DNA of 64,000 nt, taken from Microbulbifer donghaiensis (GTDB lineage: Bacteria; Pseudomonadota; Gammaproteobacteria; Pseudomonadales; Cellvibrionaceae). The stretch's first letter is position 1; each line of letters opens with the position of its first letter. Shown here one piece after another: positions 7,036 through 16,856 of the stretch. Where the stretch lies: positions 1,811,615 to 1,875,614 of the forward strand of contig NZ_FQVA01000001.1 of the NCBI RefSeq assembly GCF_900129095.1, written 5' to 3'. Under the pieces are notes generated by a model. It worked only from the letters and a program-made list of their open reading frames with translations, was not told the origin of the DNA and did no database searches. Position numbers and translations under genes: made by a program.

Positions 7036-8436
7036 TCAGCTCATATCAATCGCGCTCAGCGCTTCCGCCAGGGTCTTGACCGCAATCATTTCCATGCCGT
7101 CGATATCGTTTTTCAGGCGATTGGCGGCCGGCACTATCGCCTTGCGGAAACCGTGCTTGGCGGCCTCGCGCAGACGCTCCTGGCCGGAGGGCACCGGGCG
7201 GATCTCGCCGGCGAGCCCCACTTCGCCGAACACGACCAGGTCGCGGGGCAGCGGGCGGTTGCGGAAACTGGACACCACCGCCAACAGCAGGGTCAGGTCG
7301 GCGCTGGTCTCCATCACCTTGACCCCGCCGACCACGTTGATAAATACGTCCTGGTCGCCGACCAGCACCCCGCCGTGGCGGTGCAGTACCGCCAGCAGCA
7401 TGTTCAGGCGGTTCTGGTCCAGGCCGACCGCCACCCGGCGCGGATTGCCGAGACTGCTGTCGTCCACCAGGGCCTGCAGCTCCACCAGCAGCGGGCGCGT
7501 GCCCTCCCACACCGAGGTCACCACCGAGCCCGCGGCCACTTCCTCGGCGCGCTGTAAAAAGATCGCCGACGGATTAGAGACTTCCTTCAGCCCCTGCTCG
7601 GTCATCGCAAACACCCCCAATTCGTTCACCGCGCCGAAGCGGTTCTTGTGCGCGCGCAGGGTGCGGAAGCGGGAATCGTGGGTGCCCTCGAGCAGGATGG
7701 AGCAGTCAATAATGTGTTCCAGCACCTTTGGGCCGGCGAGGCTGCCGTCCTTGGTCACGTGGCCTACTAAAATGAGCGCCGTGCCGGTCTGCTTGGCGAA
7801 GCGGGTCAGGTAGGCGGCGCTCTCGCGCACCTGGGCCACGGAGCCGGGCGCCGACTGCACCTCGCCCATATGCATCACCTGGATGGAATCCACCACCATC
7901 ACCCGCGGCTTCACCTCCTTGGCCACCTGGCAGATGCGCTCCACATCGGTTTCGCTGAGCATCTGCAGATCCTCTGCCGGCAAGCCCAGGCGCCTGGCGC
8001 GCATGGCGACCTGCTGCAGGGATTCCTCACCGGTGATGTAGAGCGCGGGCATGGCCTTGGACAGATGGCAGAGGGTCTGCAGCAGCACCGTCGATTTGCC
8101 GGCGCCCGGGTGGCCGCCGATCAGCACCACGGAGCCCGGTACCAGGCCGCCGCCGAGCACCCGGTCCAGCTCCGACGCCGAAGTAGGGATACGCGGCAGC
8201 TCGCTGAGATCTATCTCCGAGAGCTTCTGCACCTTGCCATGGCCGGCACCGGCGGCGCCGGCATAGCCGCTCTGGGCATCGGTAAAGTTGGCCGCGCGGC
8301 TGTCGCGGTGCTCGGGGCCGAGGCGCACTTCGCTGAGGCTGTTCCAGGTGCCGCAGGCACTGCACTGGCCGGCCCACTTCGAATAGTCGGCGCCGCACTC
8401 ATTACACACATAGGCGGTTTTGCGTTTCGTGGCCAA
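7036..8436 (-). CDS. radA: DNA repair protein RadA (Sms)
   Basis: This 466-residue cytoplasmic ATPase promotes branch migration during recombinational repair. It starts with a four-cysteine zinc finger ('CNECGADYSKWAGQCSAC'). A RecA-like core follows with Walker A 'GGHPGAGKSTVLLQ', Walker B-like 'VMVVDSIQVM' and the RadA-specific 'HKNRFG' motif. A Lon protease-like C-terminal domain ends the protein ('GEVGLAGEIRPVPSGQERL'); its catalytic Ser is naturally absent in RadA. Length fits (~455-465). The start is TTG at 8436, giving MATKRKTAYVC, with AGGGGA upstream. It appears to be transcribed alone. Confidence 0.96.
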   Translation of the reverse strand: MATKRKTAYVCNECGADYSKWAGQCSACGTWNSLSEVRLGPEHRDSRAANFTDAQSGYAGAAGAGHGKVQKLSEIDLSELPRIPTSASELDRVLGGGLVPGSVVLIGGHPGAGKSTVLLQTLCHLSKAMPALYITGEESLQQVAMRARRLGLPAEDLQMLSETDVERICQVAKEVKPRVMVVDSIQVMHMGEVQSAPGSVAQVRESAAYLTRFAKQTGTALILVGHVTKDGSLAGPKVLEHIIDCSILLEGTHDSRFRTLRAHKNRFGAVNELGVFAMTEQGLKEVSNPSAIFLQRAEEVAAGSVVTSVWEGTRPLLVELQALVDDSSLGNPRRVAVGLDQNRLNMLLAVLHRHGGVLVGDQDVFINVVGGVKVMETSADLTLLLAVVSSFRNRPLPRDLVVFGEVGLAGEIRPVPSGQERLREAAKHGFRKAIVPAANRLKNDIDGMEMIAVKTLAEALSAIDMS

Positions 8437-8741
8437 AGCCGGTCCCCTGTCATCAAACTCACTGAAAAAACTGCCGCACAGTTTACCCCGTATCGGGGGC
8501 AGCCGGCCAAACCCCCGCTCAGCTGCGCGGCGCGCTTGACCCAGATCAATCGTCGGCCCCTTTCACCGACTAACATCGCCACGACCCGAAGCGGCTGGAT
8601 GGGTCGCTTACAGGCATTTATCAGTTAGCGATACGCCGCGGCGAGAATTCGTCGATAGCAAAAGTGGTACATCACTAATAGGCCTTTGCGTCTCTGTGTT
8701 ATGGTTCTAACTCTGTCCATTAGCCTTCGGGGTTATTCCCG
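8437..8741. promoter_or_regulatory. Divergent intergenic region with an FNR/Anr-like box (8536-8549)
   Basis: The 305-bp gap between radA and the copper-type operon carries no credible gene. TTGACCCAGATCAA at 8536-8549 matches the FNR/Anr half-site pattern TTGAY-N4-ATCAA at all five positions on one side and on the other, making an oxygen-responsive site plausible. The dyad does not show which flanking gene it serves. Confidence 0.5.
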
Positions 8742-9155
8742 GTGAAACGCAAGCTCGCAGCAATACTGATTCTCGCGGTGGCCCTGATCGGCCAGGCCGT
8801 CGCATCCGTATTGCCGCCGGCCTGGGCCCCGGCGGAACAGGGTCCTGCGGCACAGATGCCGATGGACTGTATGGAGATGTCCGGCATGGCGATGCCCGGC
8901 ATGGACATGCCCGACATCGAAATGCCCGGCGCCAACCCTGCCGCGCATAAATCCGGCACAGCGGGCACAGACGGTTGCGACTGTTGCCCAACTCTCGGCA
9001 GCGCCTGTACCGCCGGTGGCTGTAGCCTGTCGATGCTGCCGCCCTCGCCGCCGGAATCTCCGACATCCACCTCTCCATTTGCGGGCGCCGCAGCCCTAAG
9101 CAACCCCATCCCTCAGGACCCGCTGTCCCAGCTCTTCCGCCCGCCGATTACCTGA
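8742..9155 (+). CDS. Small exported Met/Cys-rich protein, CopL-like, first gene before cusCBA
   Basis: The 137-residue protein starts with GTG after a GGGG-containing site. It has a signal peptide (about residues 1-21) and then a Met-rich stretch ('MEMSGMAMPGMDMPDIEMPG') of the sort that binds Cu(I). A Cys cluster ('GCDCCP', 'CTAGGC') and a C-terminal 'LFRPPIT' follow. The combination of a metal-ligand-rich middle and an RPPI-type end recalls CopL-type proteins found before copper-resistance genes. Two other genes in this window (17950-18318 and 24047-24451) share the CCP and RPP features. It lies 82 bp before the cusC homologue and is probably co-transcribed. Its role as copper sponge or regulator is inferred. 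Confidence 0.7.
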   Translation: MKRKLAAILILAVALIGQAVASVLPPAWAPAEQGPAAQMPMDCMEMSGMAMPGMDMPDIEMPGANPAAHKSGTAGTDGCDCCPTLGSACTAGGCSLSMLPPSPPESPTSTSPFAGAAALSNPIPQDPLSQLFRPPIT

Positions 9156-9237
9156 TTTCCCAGGCGAAGTGCGCCTACAGATCCCGTAACCGGCCATCAG
9201 GCCGCCGTTACCCATCGAGCAGTGAAGAGCAAAGTCA

Positions 9238-10554
9238 ATGAGATCCCCTATGTACGCCGCGACGCTGTTGCTCGCGGCCGCGCTGACGTCGCCGCCCGGC
9301 GCAGCGGAAGACAAGCTGACATTTGAGCAGGCCATCGCCATCGCCGTGGCGAGCGACCCCTGGCTCGACGGCAGCCGCTACTCCGAAGCCGCGCTGGCGG
9401 ATGAGGCGGTGGCCGCGGCGCAGCTGCCGGACCCGAAAGTAGAAGTGGTTGCGATGAATTTCCCCACGGACACCTTCAACTTCGGTCAGGAGCCGATGAC
9501 TCAGTTCGCCGTCGGCATCAACCAGATGTTTCCACGCGGGGCGAGCCGCGCTCTCTCCCGCCAGCAGAAAGAACAGCTGGCCGCCCGCGAACCCCTGCTG
9601 CGCGCGGACCGGCGCGCCAGGGTGACCGCCACGGTCGCGCAGTTGTGGCTGGACGCCTACAGCGCGCGCGAGAGTATCCAGCTGATCGAGGGCGACCGCG
9701 CCCTGTTCGAGCAGCTGGTGGATGCGGCCGTGGCCGGCTACGCATCGGCCCGCGGCCGCGCGCGCCAGCCGGATGTCATCCGCGCGCAACTGGAACTGAC
9801 CCGTCTCGACGACCGCCTGACGATGCTGCGGCAACGCCAGGACGGCGCCGAGCGCAGATTGGCGGAATGGGTGCAGGACGCCGGGGCTACCGGCGGCGCC
9901 CTGCCGCGCTTGGAGCCGCTAGTGCCGGTGACGGACAAGCGCCCCCCGTCCGACTGGTATCAGCAGTTGCGCCTGCACCCGGCGGTACTGGCGCTGGACG
10001 TCAAGATCGATGCGGTGGCCACCGGCATCGATCTCGCGAAACAGCAATACAAACCCGAGTGGGGCCTCAAGGCCGCCTATGGCCTCCGCGGCGAAGACCC
10101 TCAGGGAGAGGACAGGACAGACCTATTCACCGTCGGCGTCAGTTTCGATCTGCCGCTGTTCACCGAAAAACGGCAGGACAAAACCCTCAGTGCCGCAGTG
10201 GCGCGCACCGCCGCCACGGAAACCGAGAGATCCCTGTTGCTCCGGCAACTGGTGGCGCAACTGGAGAATGCGCGCCTGCAACTTGTCCGCCTCGATCAGC
10301 GCCGCGCCCTCTATCGGCAACAGTTACTGCCGCAGATGCGCGAACAGGCCGAGGCCTCCCTGGCCGGCTACTACAACGATGAGAGCGATTTCGCCGAGGC
10401 GGTGCGCGCACGCATCGCCGAACTCAACGCCAAAATCGACGCGCTCGATATCGAGGTCGAGCGCCTGAAAATCATCGCGCAGCTGAATTACCTGCTCGCG
10501 CAGGTTCCCGCGGAAACAGGCCAGCCAGCAGTAAACAAAGGGACGCAGAAATGA
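9238..10554 (+). CDS. cusC: Outer-membrane efflux protein of a copper/silver RND pump (TolC family)
   Basis: The 438-residue TolC-type channel protein has a signal peptide (MRSPMYAATLLLAAALTSPPGAA) and two repeats of long coiled-coil helices typical of the outer-membrane efflux family ('AAAQLPDPKVEVVAMNFP', then the second repeat ending 'ELNAKIDALDIEVERLK'). It would form the exit duct of the pump made by the next two genes. It overlaps the cusB start by 4 bp (ATGA). It lacks an obvious lipobox, unlike E. coli CusC, and resembles the CzcC branch as much as CusC; the pump identity rests on the neighbouring CusA. Confidence 0.88.
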   Translation: MRSPMYAATLLLAAALTSPPGAAEDKLTFEQAIAIAVASDPWLDGSRYSEAALADEAVAAAQLPDPKVEVVAMNFPTDTFNFGQEPMTQFAVGINQMFPRGASRALSRQQKEQLAAREPLLRADRRARVTATVAQLWLDAYSARESIQLIEGDRALFEQLVDAAVAGYASARGRARQPDVIRAQLELTRLDDRLTMLRQRQDGAERRLAEWVQDAGATGGALPRLEPLVPVTDKRPPSDWYQQLRLHPAVLALDVKIDAVATGIDLAKQQYKPEWGLKAAYGLRGEDPQGEDRTDLFTVGVSFDLPLFTEKRQDKTLSAAVARTAATETERSLLLRQLVAQLENARLQLVRLDQRRALYRQQLLPQMREQAEASLAGYYNDESDFAEAVRARIAELNAKIDALDIEVERLKIIAQLNYLLAQVPAETGQPAVNKGTQK

Positions 10555-11936
10555 ATAACCGTATCAAAACGACACTGCTGATCGCGCTGGGCGTCGCTGT
10601 CGGCATCGCCATCGCACTGCTGCTGCGCGGCGACGGGGAAGAGGCGGCCAGCGGCGGCGAGCGCAAGCCGCTGTACTGGGTTGCGCCGATGGACCCCAAT
10701 TACCGCCGGGACAAACCGGGCAAGTCGCCCATGGGTATGGACCTGATTCCCGTCTACGAAGAGGAACAGGGCACAAAAGATTCGCCGGGCACGGTGCGCA
10801 TCTCTCCGGAAGTGATCAATAACCTGGGCGTGCGCACCGCCGCCGTCGAGCGCGGCCGCTTCGATGCGGAAATCAGGACCGTCGGCTATGTGCAGTACGA
10901 TGAAAAGCAGCTGGTGCAGATCAACCCCAGGGTCGAGGGCTGGATAGAAAAACTCTACGTCAATGCCGAGGGGGATCCGGTGAACCGCGGCATGCCCCTG
11001 TACACCCTCTATTCGCCGGAACTGGTCAATGCCCAGGAGGAGCTGGTGCTGGCGCTGAAGCACAATAACCGCGTCCTGACAGACGCGGCGCGCGAGCGTT
11101 TGCGCGCGTTGCAACTGCCGCAGAGTGCCATCGAGCAGCTGATCAAAACCCGTAAAGTCCAGCGTACCGTCACCGTCTACGCGCCCCAGTCCGGTGTAGT
11201 GGACAAGCTCAATGTGCGCGAGGGTAATTTCGTCAAGCCGGGCATGGCGCTGCTGTCCATCGCCGCACTCGACGAGGTGTGGGTCATCGGCGAAGTGTTC
11301 GAGCGCCAGGCGGCACTGGTCAACAGGGGCGACCCCGTCACCATGCGGCTGGACTACCTGCCCGGTCAGAGCTGGACCGGCAGCGTCGATTACATCTACC
11401 CGACCCTGGATGAAAAGACGCGCACGGCGCGAGTACGCGCGCGCTTCGGCAACTCGGAGCACAAGCTGAAGCCGAATATGTTTGCGCAACTGACCATCCA
11501 CGCGCGCCGCGGAGAGGAGACACTGTTGATTCCGACGGAGGCACTGATCCGCACCGGCGGCAAGCCGCGCGTGGTACTCGCGCTCGGCGACGGCAGGTTC
11601 AAGTCGGTCAACGTGCAGACAGGCCGCATCGGCGAACGGCAGGTGGAAATACTGGCAGGGCTCCGCGAGGGCGAGCGCATCGTTACCTCGGCGCAATTCC
11701 TGATCGACTCCGAATCCAGCAAGACCTCGGATTTCATGCGTATGGCTCCCCGGGGCCCGATGAATCACGGCGAGCATGGCGAACATAGCAACCACGGTAC
11801 GCACAAAGAGAACAGCGAGCATAACGAGCATAACCAGCACAGAGAGGACAACGAGCACGAAGGGCACAACGACAACGGCGAACACAAAGAGCACGGCGAC
11901 CATAGCGACCACGGCAAGCATGGAGAGCAGCCATGA
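10551..11936 (+). CDS. cusB: Copper/silver efflux periplasmic adaptor with a His-rich tail
   Basis: The 461-residue membrane-fusion protein links the RND pump to the outer-membrane channel. After an N-terminal membrane anchor or uncleaved signal (about residues 7-22) comes a heavy-metal-binding segment '[10 protein letters not shown]...[13 protein letters not shown]', as in CusB-type proteins. The hairpin, lipoyl and beta-barrel domains follow ('[20 protein letters not shown]', '[20 protein letters not shown]'). The last ~58 residues are unusual: 15 His spaced among Asn, Glu, Gly and Lys, encoded at about 11760-11930. The tail may bind Cu, Zn or Ni and buffer or sense metal. Overlaps of 4 bp with cusC and cusA indicate one operon. 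Confidence 0.92.
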   Translation: MNNRIKTTLLIALGVAVGIAIALLLRGDGEEAASGGERKPLYWVAPMDPNYRRDKPGKSPMGMDLIPVYEEEQGTKDSPGTVRISPEVINNLGVRTAAVERGRFDAEIRTVGYVQYDEKQLVQINPRVEGWIEKLYVNAEGDPVNRGMPLYTLYSPELVNAQEELVLALKHNNRVLTDAARERLRALQLPQSAIEQLIKTRKVQRTVTVYAPQSGVVDKLNVREGNFVKPGMALLSIAALDEVWVIGEVFERQAALVNRGDPVTMRLDYLPGQSWTGSVDYIYPTLDEKTRTARVRARFGNSEHKLKPNMFAQLTIHARRGEETLLIPTEALIRTGGKPRVVLALGDGRFKSVNVQTGRIGERQVEILAGLREGERIVTSAQFLIDSESSKTSDFMRMAPRGPMNHGEHGEHSNHGTHKENSEHNEHNQHREDNEHEGHNDNGEHKEHGDHSDHGKHGEQP

Positions 11937-14900
11937 TTGCCGCCGTTATCCGCTGGTCGGTCAACAACCGCCTTTTCGTGCTGCTGGCCACACTGTTCCT
12001 GGTGGGCGCCGGTATCTATTCGCTGAAGAAGACACCGGTGGATGCGATTCCGGATCTGTCCGACGTGCAGGTGATTATCAAGACCAGCTACCCGGGCCAG
12101 GCGCCGCAGGTGGTCGAGGACCAGGTTTCCTACCCGCTGACCACGGCGATGCTGTCGGTGCCCGGTGCGGTCACCGTGCGTGGCTTTTCGTTCTTCGGCG
12201 ATTCTTATGTCTATGTCATCTTCGACGACGACACCGATGCCTACTGGGCGCGCTCGCGGGTACTGGAGTATCTCTCCCAGGTGGCGCCGACGCTGCCGGC
12301 CAATGCGCGGCCGCAACTGGGGCCGGATGCCACCGGCGTCGGCTGGGTCTATATCTATGCGCTGGTCGACCGCAGCGGTAAACACGATATCAGCGAACTG
12401 CGCAGCCTGCAGGACTGGTTCCTAAAGTACGAACTGCAGACCGTGCCCGGCGTCTCCGAAGTGGCGGCACTCGGCGGCATGGTCAAGCAGTACCAGGTCA
12501 AGGTGGATCCGGAAAAGCTGCGCGCCTACGGTATTCCGCTGTCCCAAATCCAGGTGGCGATACAGCGTGGCAACCAGGAAGTGGGTGCCTCGGTGGTGGA
12601 AATGGCGGAAGCCGAGTACATGGTCAGGGCCAGTGGCTATATCCAGGCAATCGACGACCTGAACGAAATACCGCTGGGCATGGATGTCAACGGCACACCC
12701 CTTCTGCTCAAAGATGTTGCCGATATCGCCCTGGGCCCGCAGCTGCGGCGCGGTATCGCCGAACTGAATGGCGAGGGCGAGGCGGTCGGCGGCATCGTGG
12801 TGATGCGCTTCGGTGAAAACGCCCAGGAGACCATCGACGGCGTTGTGGCCAAGCTGGAAAAACTCAAGGCGGGCCTGCCCGAGGGCGTGGAGATAGTTAC
12901 CGTCTACGATCGCTCGGCGTTGATCGAGCGCGCGGTGGACAACCTCTGGCACAAGCTGCTGGAGGAATTCATTGTGGTCGCCTTGGTGTGCTTGGTGTTC
13001 CTGTTTCACCTGCGCTCGTCGCTGGTCGCCGTTATCAGCCTGCCGGTAGGCATACTCGCCGCCTTTATCGTCATGCACCTGCAGGGCCTCAACGCCAACA
13101 TCATGTCGCTGGGCGGCATTGCCATCGCCATCGGGGCGATGATCGACGGCGCGATCGTAATGATCGAGAACATGCACAAGCATATGGAGCGCACACCGCT
13201 CGACGATACCAACCGCTGGCAGATCGTCGCCGAATCCGCGGCGGAAGTGGGCCCGGCGCTGTTCTTCAGCCTGCTGATCATTACCGTCAGCTTCCTGCCG
13301 GTATTCGCCCTCGAGGCACAGGAAGGACGCATGTTCTCGCCGCTGGCATTCACCAAGACCTATGCGATGGCGGCGAGCGCGGCGCTGGCGGTGACGCTGG
13401 TGCCGGTACTGATGGGCTACTTCATTCGCGGACGGGTATTGCCCGAGCACAAGAATCCGCTCAACCGCTGGATGATCGGCGCCTATATGCCGATGCTCAA
13501 GCGGGTACTGCAATTTCCGAAAACCACCCTCGCACTGGCACTCGTATTGCTGCTCACCGCGCTGTGGCCACTCGGCAAAATCGGCAGCGAGTTTATTCCG
13601 CCACTGGATGAGGGCGACCTGATGTATATGCCCACCACCTACCCCGGTCTCTCGATCGGCAAGGCGCGCGAGCTGCTGCAGCAGACCGACAAACTGATCC
13701 GCACCGTGCCGGAAGTGAAAACCGTGTTCGGCAAAATCGGTCGCGCCGAAACCGCCACCGACCCGGCGCCGCTGACCATGATCGAGACCTTTATCCAGCT
13801 GCAGCCGCGCGACCAGTGGCGCGACGGCATGACCACGGAAAAATTGCAGAAGGAACTGGATGCACTGGTCAAGCTGCCCGGCGTCACCAACGCCTGGGTA
13901 ATGCCGATCAAGACCCGCATCGATATGCTCGCCACCGGCATCAAGACACCGGTGGGCATCAAGGTCGCGGGCCCGGATCTCGAACAGATACAGCAGATAG
14001 GACAGCAGCTGGAGCAGATTCTGCAACAGGTGCCCGGCACCGCGTCGGTGTATTCCGAGCGGGTTGCCGGCGGCCGCTATATCAGCGTGGATATAGACCG
14101 GAAGCGCGCCGCCCGCTACGGGCTCAATATCGCCGACGTACAGCAGGTGGTCGCCACCGCTGTCGGCGGTATGAATGTCACCCAGACTGTCGAGGGACTG
14201 GAGCGCTACCCGGTCAACCTGCGCTACCCGCAGGATTACCGCGACTCGCCCGAACAGCTTGCACAGCTGCCGATCGTCACCCCGGCAGGGCAGCGCATCG
14301 CCCTCGGCGACGTGGCAAAAATTGCGGTGGAAGATGGCCCACCGGCAATCAAGAGTGAAAACGCGCGGCTGAACGGCTGGAGCTTCGTGGATATCGAGGA
14401 CGTCGATATAGGCAGCTATGTGAAGCAGGCGCGGATCGCCGTCGACAACAAGCTGCAGCTGCCGGCCGGCTACTCGGTGACCTGGTCGGGGCAGTACGAA
14501 TATATGCAGCGGGCGATAGAAAAGCTCACCTACGTGGTACCACTGACGCTGCTAATTATCGCGCTGTTGCTGTACATGAATTTCCGCAACGTTCAGGAAG
14601 TGGCCATCATTATGGGTACGTTGCCGCTGGCAATGGTCGGCTCCCTGTGGCTTATTTATCTGCTCGATTTCAATTTTTCCGTCGCCGTTGGAGTCGGCTT
14701 TATCGCGCTGGCCGGGGTGGCCGTGGAAATCGGCGTGATCATGCTCGTGTATCTCAATCAGAGCTACGCCAAAATGCACATTGACAGCGAGCATGAGGGC
14801 GCAGTCCCCGGCGCGGAGTCTCTGCGCGATGCGGTACTGGCCGGCGCCGGGCTGCGGGTGCGGCCGGTGATGATGACCGCCGCCGCCATCGTCGTCGGCC

Positions 14901-15076
14901 TGCTGCCGATACTGTTCGGTTCCGGTACCGGCTCCGAGGTCATGAGCCGCATTGCCGCGCCGATGGTCGGCGGTATGTTGAGTGCCCTGTTGCTGACACT
15001 GCTGGTGCTGCCCGCAGTATTTTATTTGTGGAAACGCCACGCGCTACTTGCGGCGAACACTCCAAATCATCAATAG
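11933..15076 (+). CDS. cusA: Copper/silver RND efflux pump CusA
   Basis: This 1047-residue inner-membrane proton-driven pump is of the heavy-metal RND family. The N-terminus '[18 protein letters not shown]' and the stretches '[18 protein letters not shown]', '[20 protein letters not shown]' and '[12 protein letters not shown]' are very close to E. coli CusA. That places it in the monovalent copper/silver group rather than the CzcA (Zn/Co/Ni/Cd) group. '[16 protein letters not shown]' includes a Met in the periplasmic cleft region. Transmembrane helix 4 carries '[20 protein letters not shown]' with the acidic proton-relay residues. It is the last gene of cusCBA; the next gene begins 30 bp on. 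Confidence 0.95.
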   Translation: MIAAVIRWSVNNRLFVLLATLFLVGAGIYSLKKTPVDAIPDLSDVQVIIKTSYPGQAPQVVEDQVSYPLTTAMLSVPGAVTVRGFSFFGDSYVYVIFDDDTDAYWARSRVLEYLSQVAPTLPANARPQLGPDATGVGWVYIYALVDRSGKHDISELRSLQDWFLKYELQTVPGVSEVAALGGMVKQYQVKVDPEKLRAYGIPLSQIQVAIQRGNQEVGASVVEMAEAEYMVRASGYIQAIDDLNEIPLGMDVNGTPLLLKDVADIALGPQLRRGIAELNGEGEAVGGIVVMRFGENAQETIDGVVAKLEKLKAGLPEGVEIVTVYDRSALIERAVDNLWHKLLEEFIVVALVCLVFLFHLRSSLVAVISLPVGILAAFIVMHLQGLNANIMSLGGIAIAIGAMIDGAIVMIENMHKHMERTPLDDTNRWQIVAESAAEVGPALFFSLLIITVSFLPVFALEAQEGRMFSPLAFTKTYAMAASAALAVTLVPVLMGYFIRGRVLPEHKNPLNRWMIGAYMPMLKRVLQFPKTTLALALVLLLTALWPLGKIGSEFIPPLDEGDLMYMPTTYPGLSIGKARELLQQTDKLIRTVPEVKTVFGKIGRAETATDPAPLTMIETFIQLQPRDQWRDGMTTEKLQKELDALVKLPGVTNAWVMPIKTRIDMLATGIKTPVGIKVAGPDLEQIQQIGQQLEQILQQVPGTASVYSERVAGGRYISVDIDRKRAARYGLNIADVQQVVATAVGGMNVTQTVEGLERYPVNLRYPQDYRDSPEQLAQLPIVTPAGQRIALGDVAKIAVEDGPPAIKSENARLNGWSFVDIEDVDIGSYVKQARIAVDNKLQLPAGYSVTWSGQYEYMQRAIEKLTYVVPLTLLIIALLLYMNFRNVQEVAIIMGTLPLAMVGSLWLIYLLDFNFSVAVGVGFIALAGVAVEIGVIMLVYLNQSYAKMHIDSEHEGAVPGAESLRDAVLAGAGLRVRPVMMTAAAIVVGLLPILFGSGTGSEVMSRIAAPMVGGMLSALLLTLLVLPAVFYLWKRHALLAANTPNHQ

Positions 15077-15105
15077 TCTCTCGCTTAAATGTAATGGCGC
15101 GCCTT

Positions 15106-15723
15106 ATGCAAAATAAAAACCACTGGGAAAAGGTCTACAGCTCAAAATCGGAAGACGAAGTCAGCTGGTTCCAGGAGCACGCCGAGGTGTCGGTCCGGCT
15201 GATCGAGCAGACGGACGCACCCAAGTCCGCAAATATTATCGACGTGGGCGGCGGCGCCTCCAAGCTGGTGGACGATCTGCTGGACAAGGGCTACGACAAC
15301 CTCACCGTGCTCGATCTGTCCGGCCAAGCACTGGCCAAGGCACAACGCAGACTGGGCGCAAGAGCGGATAAGGTGCGCTGGCTGGAAGGCAACATCCTGG
15401 AGATCGACCTGCCCCGACAGGTTTATGACGTCTGGCACGACCGCGCGGTGTTCCACTTCCTGACCGACGAACGGGAACGCAAGGCGTATGTGGATGCAGT
15501 GCTGCGCGCGGTAAAACCCGGTGGCCATGTGATAGTGGCCACCTTCGCCGAAGACGGCCCGGAAAAATGCAGCGGCCTGCCGGTGGTGCGTTACAGCGCC
15601 GACCAGCTGCACGGCGAGTTCGGCGCGCCTTTTGATTTGCTCGGGCAGGAACGGGAGGAGCACCACACGCCGGCGGGTGTGGTGCAGCGCTTCGTCTACT
15701 GTTTCTGCCGCAAGCTGGATTGA
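15106..15723 (+). CDS. Class I SAM-dependent methyltransferase
   Basis: This ~205-residue cytoplasmic methyltransferase has motif I 'IIDVGGGASKLVDDLL' (about residues 39-54), motif II 'LTVLDLSGQALAKAQRRL' and 'DVWHDRAVFHFL' as the post-motif typical of small thiopurine/tellurite-like methyltransferases. The start 'MQNKNHWEKVYSSKSEDEVSWFQ' matches relatives that begin with an HWE..Y segment, so I chose 15106; an ATG 12 bp upstream (15094) is possible. It follows cusA by ~30 bp and overlaps the next frame, so it may belong to the cus transcript. The substrate is unknown; metal or metalloid methylation is only a guess from context. Confidence 0.82.
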   Translation: MQNKNHWEKVYSSKSEDEVSWFQEHAEVSVRLIEQTDAPKSANIIDVGGGASKLVDDLLDKGYDNLTVLDLSGQALAKAQRRLGARADKVRWLEGNILEIDLPRQVYDVWHDRAVFHFLTDERERKAYVDAVLRAVKPGGHVIVATFAEDGPEKCSGLPVVRYSADQLHGEFGAPFDLLGQEREEHHTPAGVVQRFVYCFCRKLD

Positions 15724-15728
15724 TCGCA

Positions 15729-16112
15729 ATGATCGAGCGGCTGAGGCGCTTTGCACGGCGAATGCAACAGCAGCTGCAGGTGCTCTACCTCGCGAGTCGC
15801 GACCCGCGCACACCGCTGATCGCCAAGCTGATCGTGATTGTCGTGGTCGCCTATGCACTCAGTCCGATCGACCTGATCCCGGACTTTATTCCCCTGCTCG
15901 GCTACCTGGACGACCTGCTACTGCTGCCGCTGGGTATCTGGCTGGCGATTAAGCTGGTGCCGGCCGAGCTGTGGCACGAACTGCAGGCCCGCGCCGAGGC
16001 GCAGCCGCTGTCATTGCCGAAAAATTTTCGCGCGAGCGTCGTCATCGCGATCTTGTGGATCTCTGCGCTCGCCGCTGTCGCCTACTGGCTCTGGAAAGGG
16101 CTGAACGGTTAG
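15729..16112 (+). CDS. DUF1232 (YkvA-like) membrane protein
   Basis: The 127-residue protein has the DUF1232 core: 'LYLASRDPRTPLIAKLIVIV' followed by 'YALSPIDLIPDFIPLLGYLDD', the family's invariant SPIDLIPDFIP segment, then another hydrophobic helix. A third helix lies near the C-terminus ('VVIAILWISALAAVAYWLW'). It is an inner-membrane protein of unknown function. I prefer the ATG at 15729; a TTG 9 bp earlier would overlap the methyltransferase stop. Close spacing suggests co-transcription with the methyltransferase. Confidence 0.88.
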   Translation: MIERLRRFARRMQQQLQVLYLASRDPRTPLIAKLIVIVVVAYALSPIDLIPDFIPLLGYLDDLLLLPLGIWLAIKLVPAELWHELQARAEAQPLSLPKNFRASVVIAILWISALAAVAYWLWKGLNG

Positions 16113-16126
16113 AACCATCGCGTACC

Positions 16127-16690
16127 TCAATCAGTGACGATGACCGGCGTACCCACCGGAGCATAGCGGAAGAATTTCTGTGCCATATGCCGCGGCATGC
16201 GCACGCAGCCGTGCGATGCGGGATAGTTGGGTACGTCTCCGGACGCGTGCAGTCCGATACCACCGTTGAAGCGGATAAAGTAATCCATCTTGGCGCCGCG
16301 GTAATAAGTGCCCGGCGGGCGGCGGTGCTTGCGGGTATCTACGTCGGCACGCACCACGCGGTGAGTATTTCGGTCGACATAACTGCCATAGAGCGTGGAT
16401 CTGTGTCTGAGTTTCTTGCCCCTGACCCGATAGCTGCCTTTCGGTGTACGGTAACCGGCCCGACCGGATGAGACCCGGGAAATCCCCACCAGCTCTCCGC
16501 CCATATAAAAATAAGCGCGCTGCTCGCCCAGGGAAATTCGAATAGATGGCGCCCGCGAGATGTCAACCGCAGCCTCCTCGTCAAACCAGCCGACCGTATC
16601 GGCGAAGACCTGAGCCGGAGCTGGCAGCAGGACGACAAAGCACATTACCAGCGCGGCGATAAACGGACTGTACTGGCTGTTCGGGCGCAT
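16127..16690 (-). CDS. L,D-transpeptidase (YkuD family)
   Basis: This 187-residue exported protein has a signal peptide or anchor (about residues 8-30). The YkuD domain has the catalytic signature 'GLHASGD' (His) followed by 'SHGCVRMP' (Ser-His-Gly-Cys), the HX(14-17)SHGC pattern of L,D-transpeptidases. It would form 3-3 cross-links in peptidoglycan or attach proteins to it. AGGTGATTCA precedes the ATG at 16690. It is convergent with the DUF1232 gene, whose stop lies 15 bp away. No LysM or peptidoglycan-binding module is present. Confidence 0.92.
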   Translation of the reverse strand: MRPNSQYSPFIAALVMCFVVLLPAPAQVFADTVGWFDEEAAVDISRAPSIRISLGEQRAYFYMGGELVGISRVSSGRAGYRTPKGSYRVRGKKLRHRSTLYGSYVDRNTHRVVRADVDTRKHRRPPGTYYRGAKMDYFIRFNGGIGLHASGDVPNYPASHGCVRMPRHMAQKFFRYAPVGTPVIVTD

Positions 16691-16856
16691 TGAATCACCT
16701 CCCGGACTTCTAGCTTAACGTCGCACGGCGAAGTTCCGTAGACGTGACTGCGCCGCCGGCCGCGAAACAGGTAGAGGCAATAATTGCTCGTGTAAAGGCT
16801 CACGGAAGTGCGGCGGCGTTTAGCCGTAAACCCGAGCAGCCTTTGCTGGCTGAGGT

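Noticed and set aside
10488..11921. Long open frame on the minus strand opposite cusB.
   Set aside because: A shadow of the high-GC coding strand; low-complexity Val/Ala-rich product and complete overlap with a well-identified gene.
12422..14026. Long minus-strand frame opposite cusA.
   Set aside because: Composition (Gln/His/Arg-rich) and full overlap with cusA mark it as a shadow frame.
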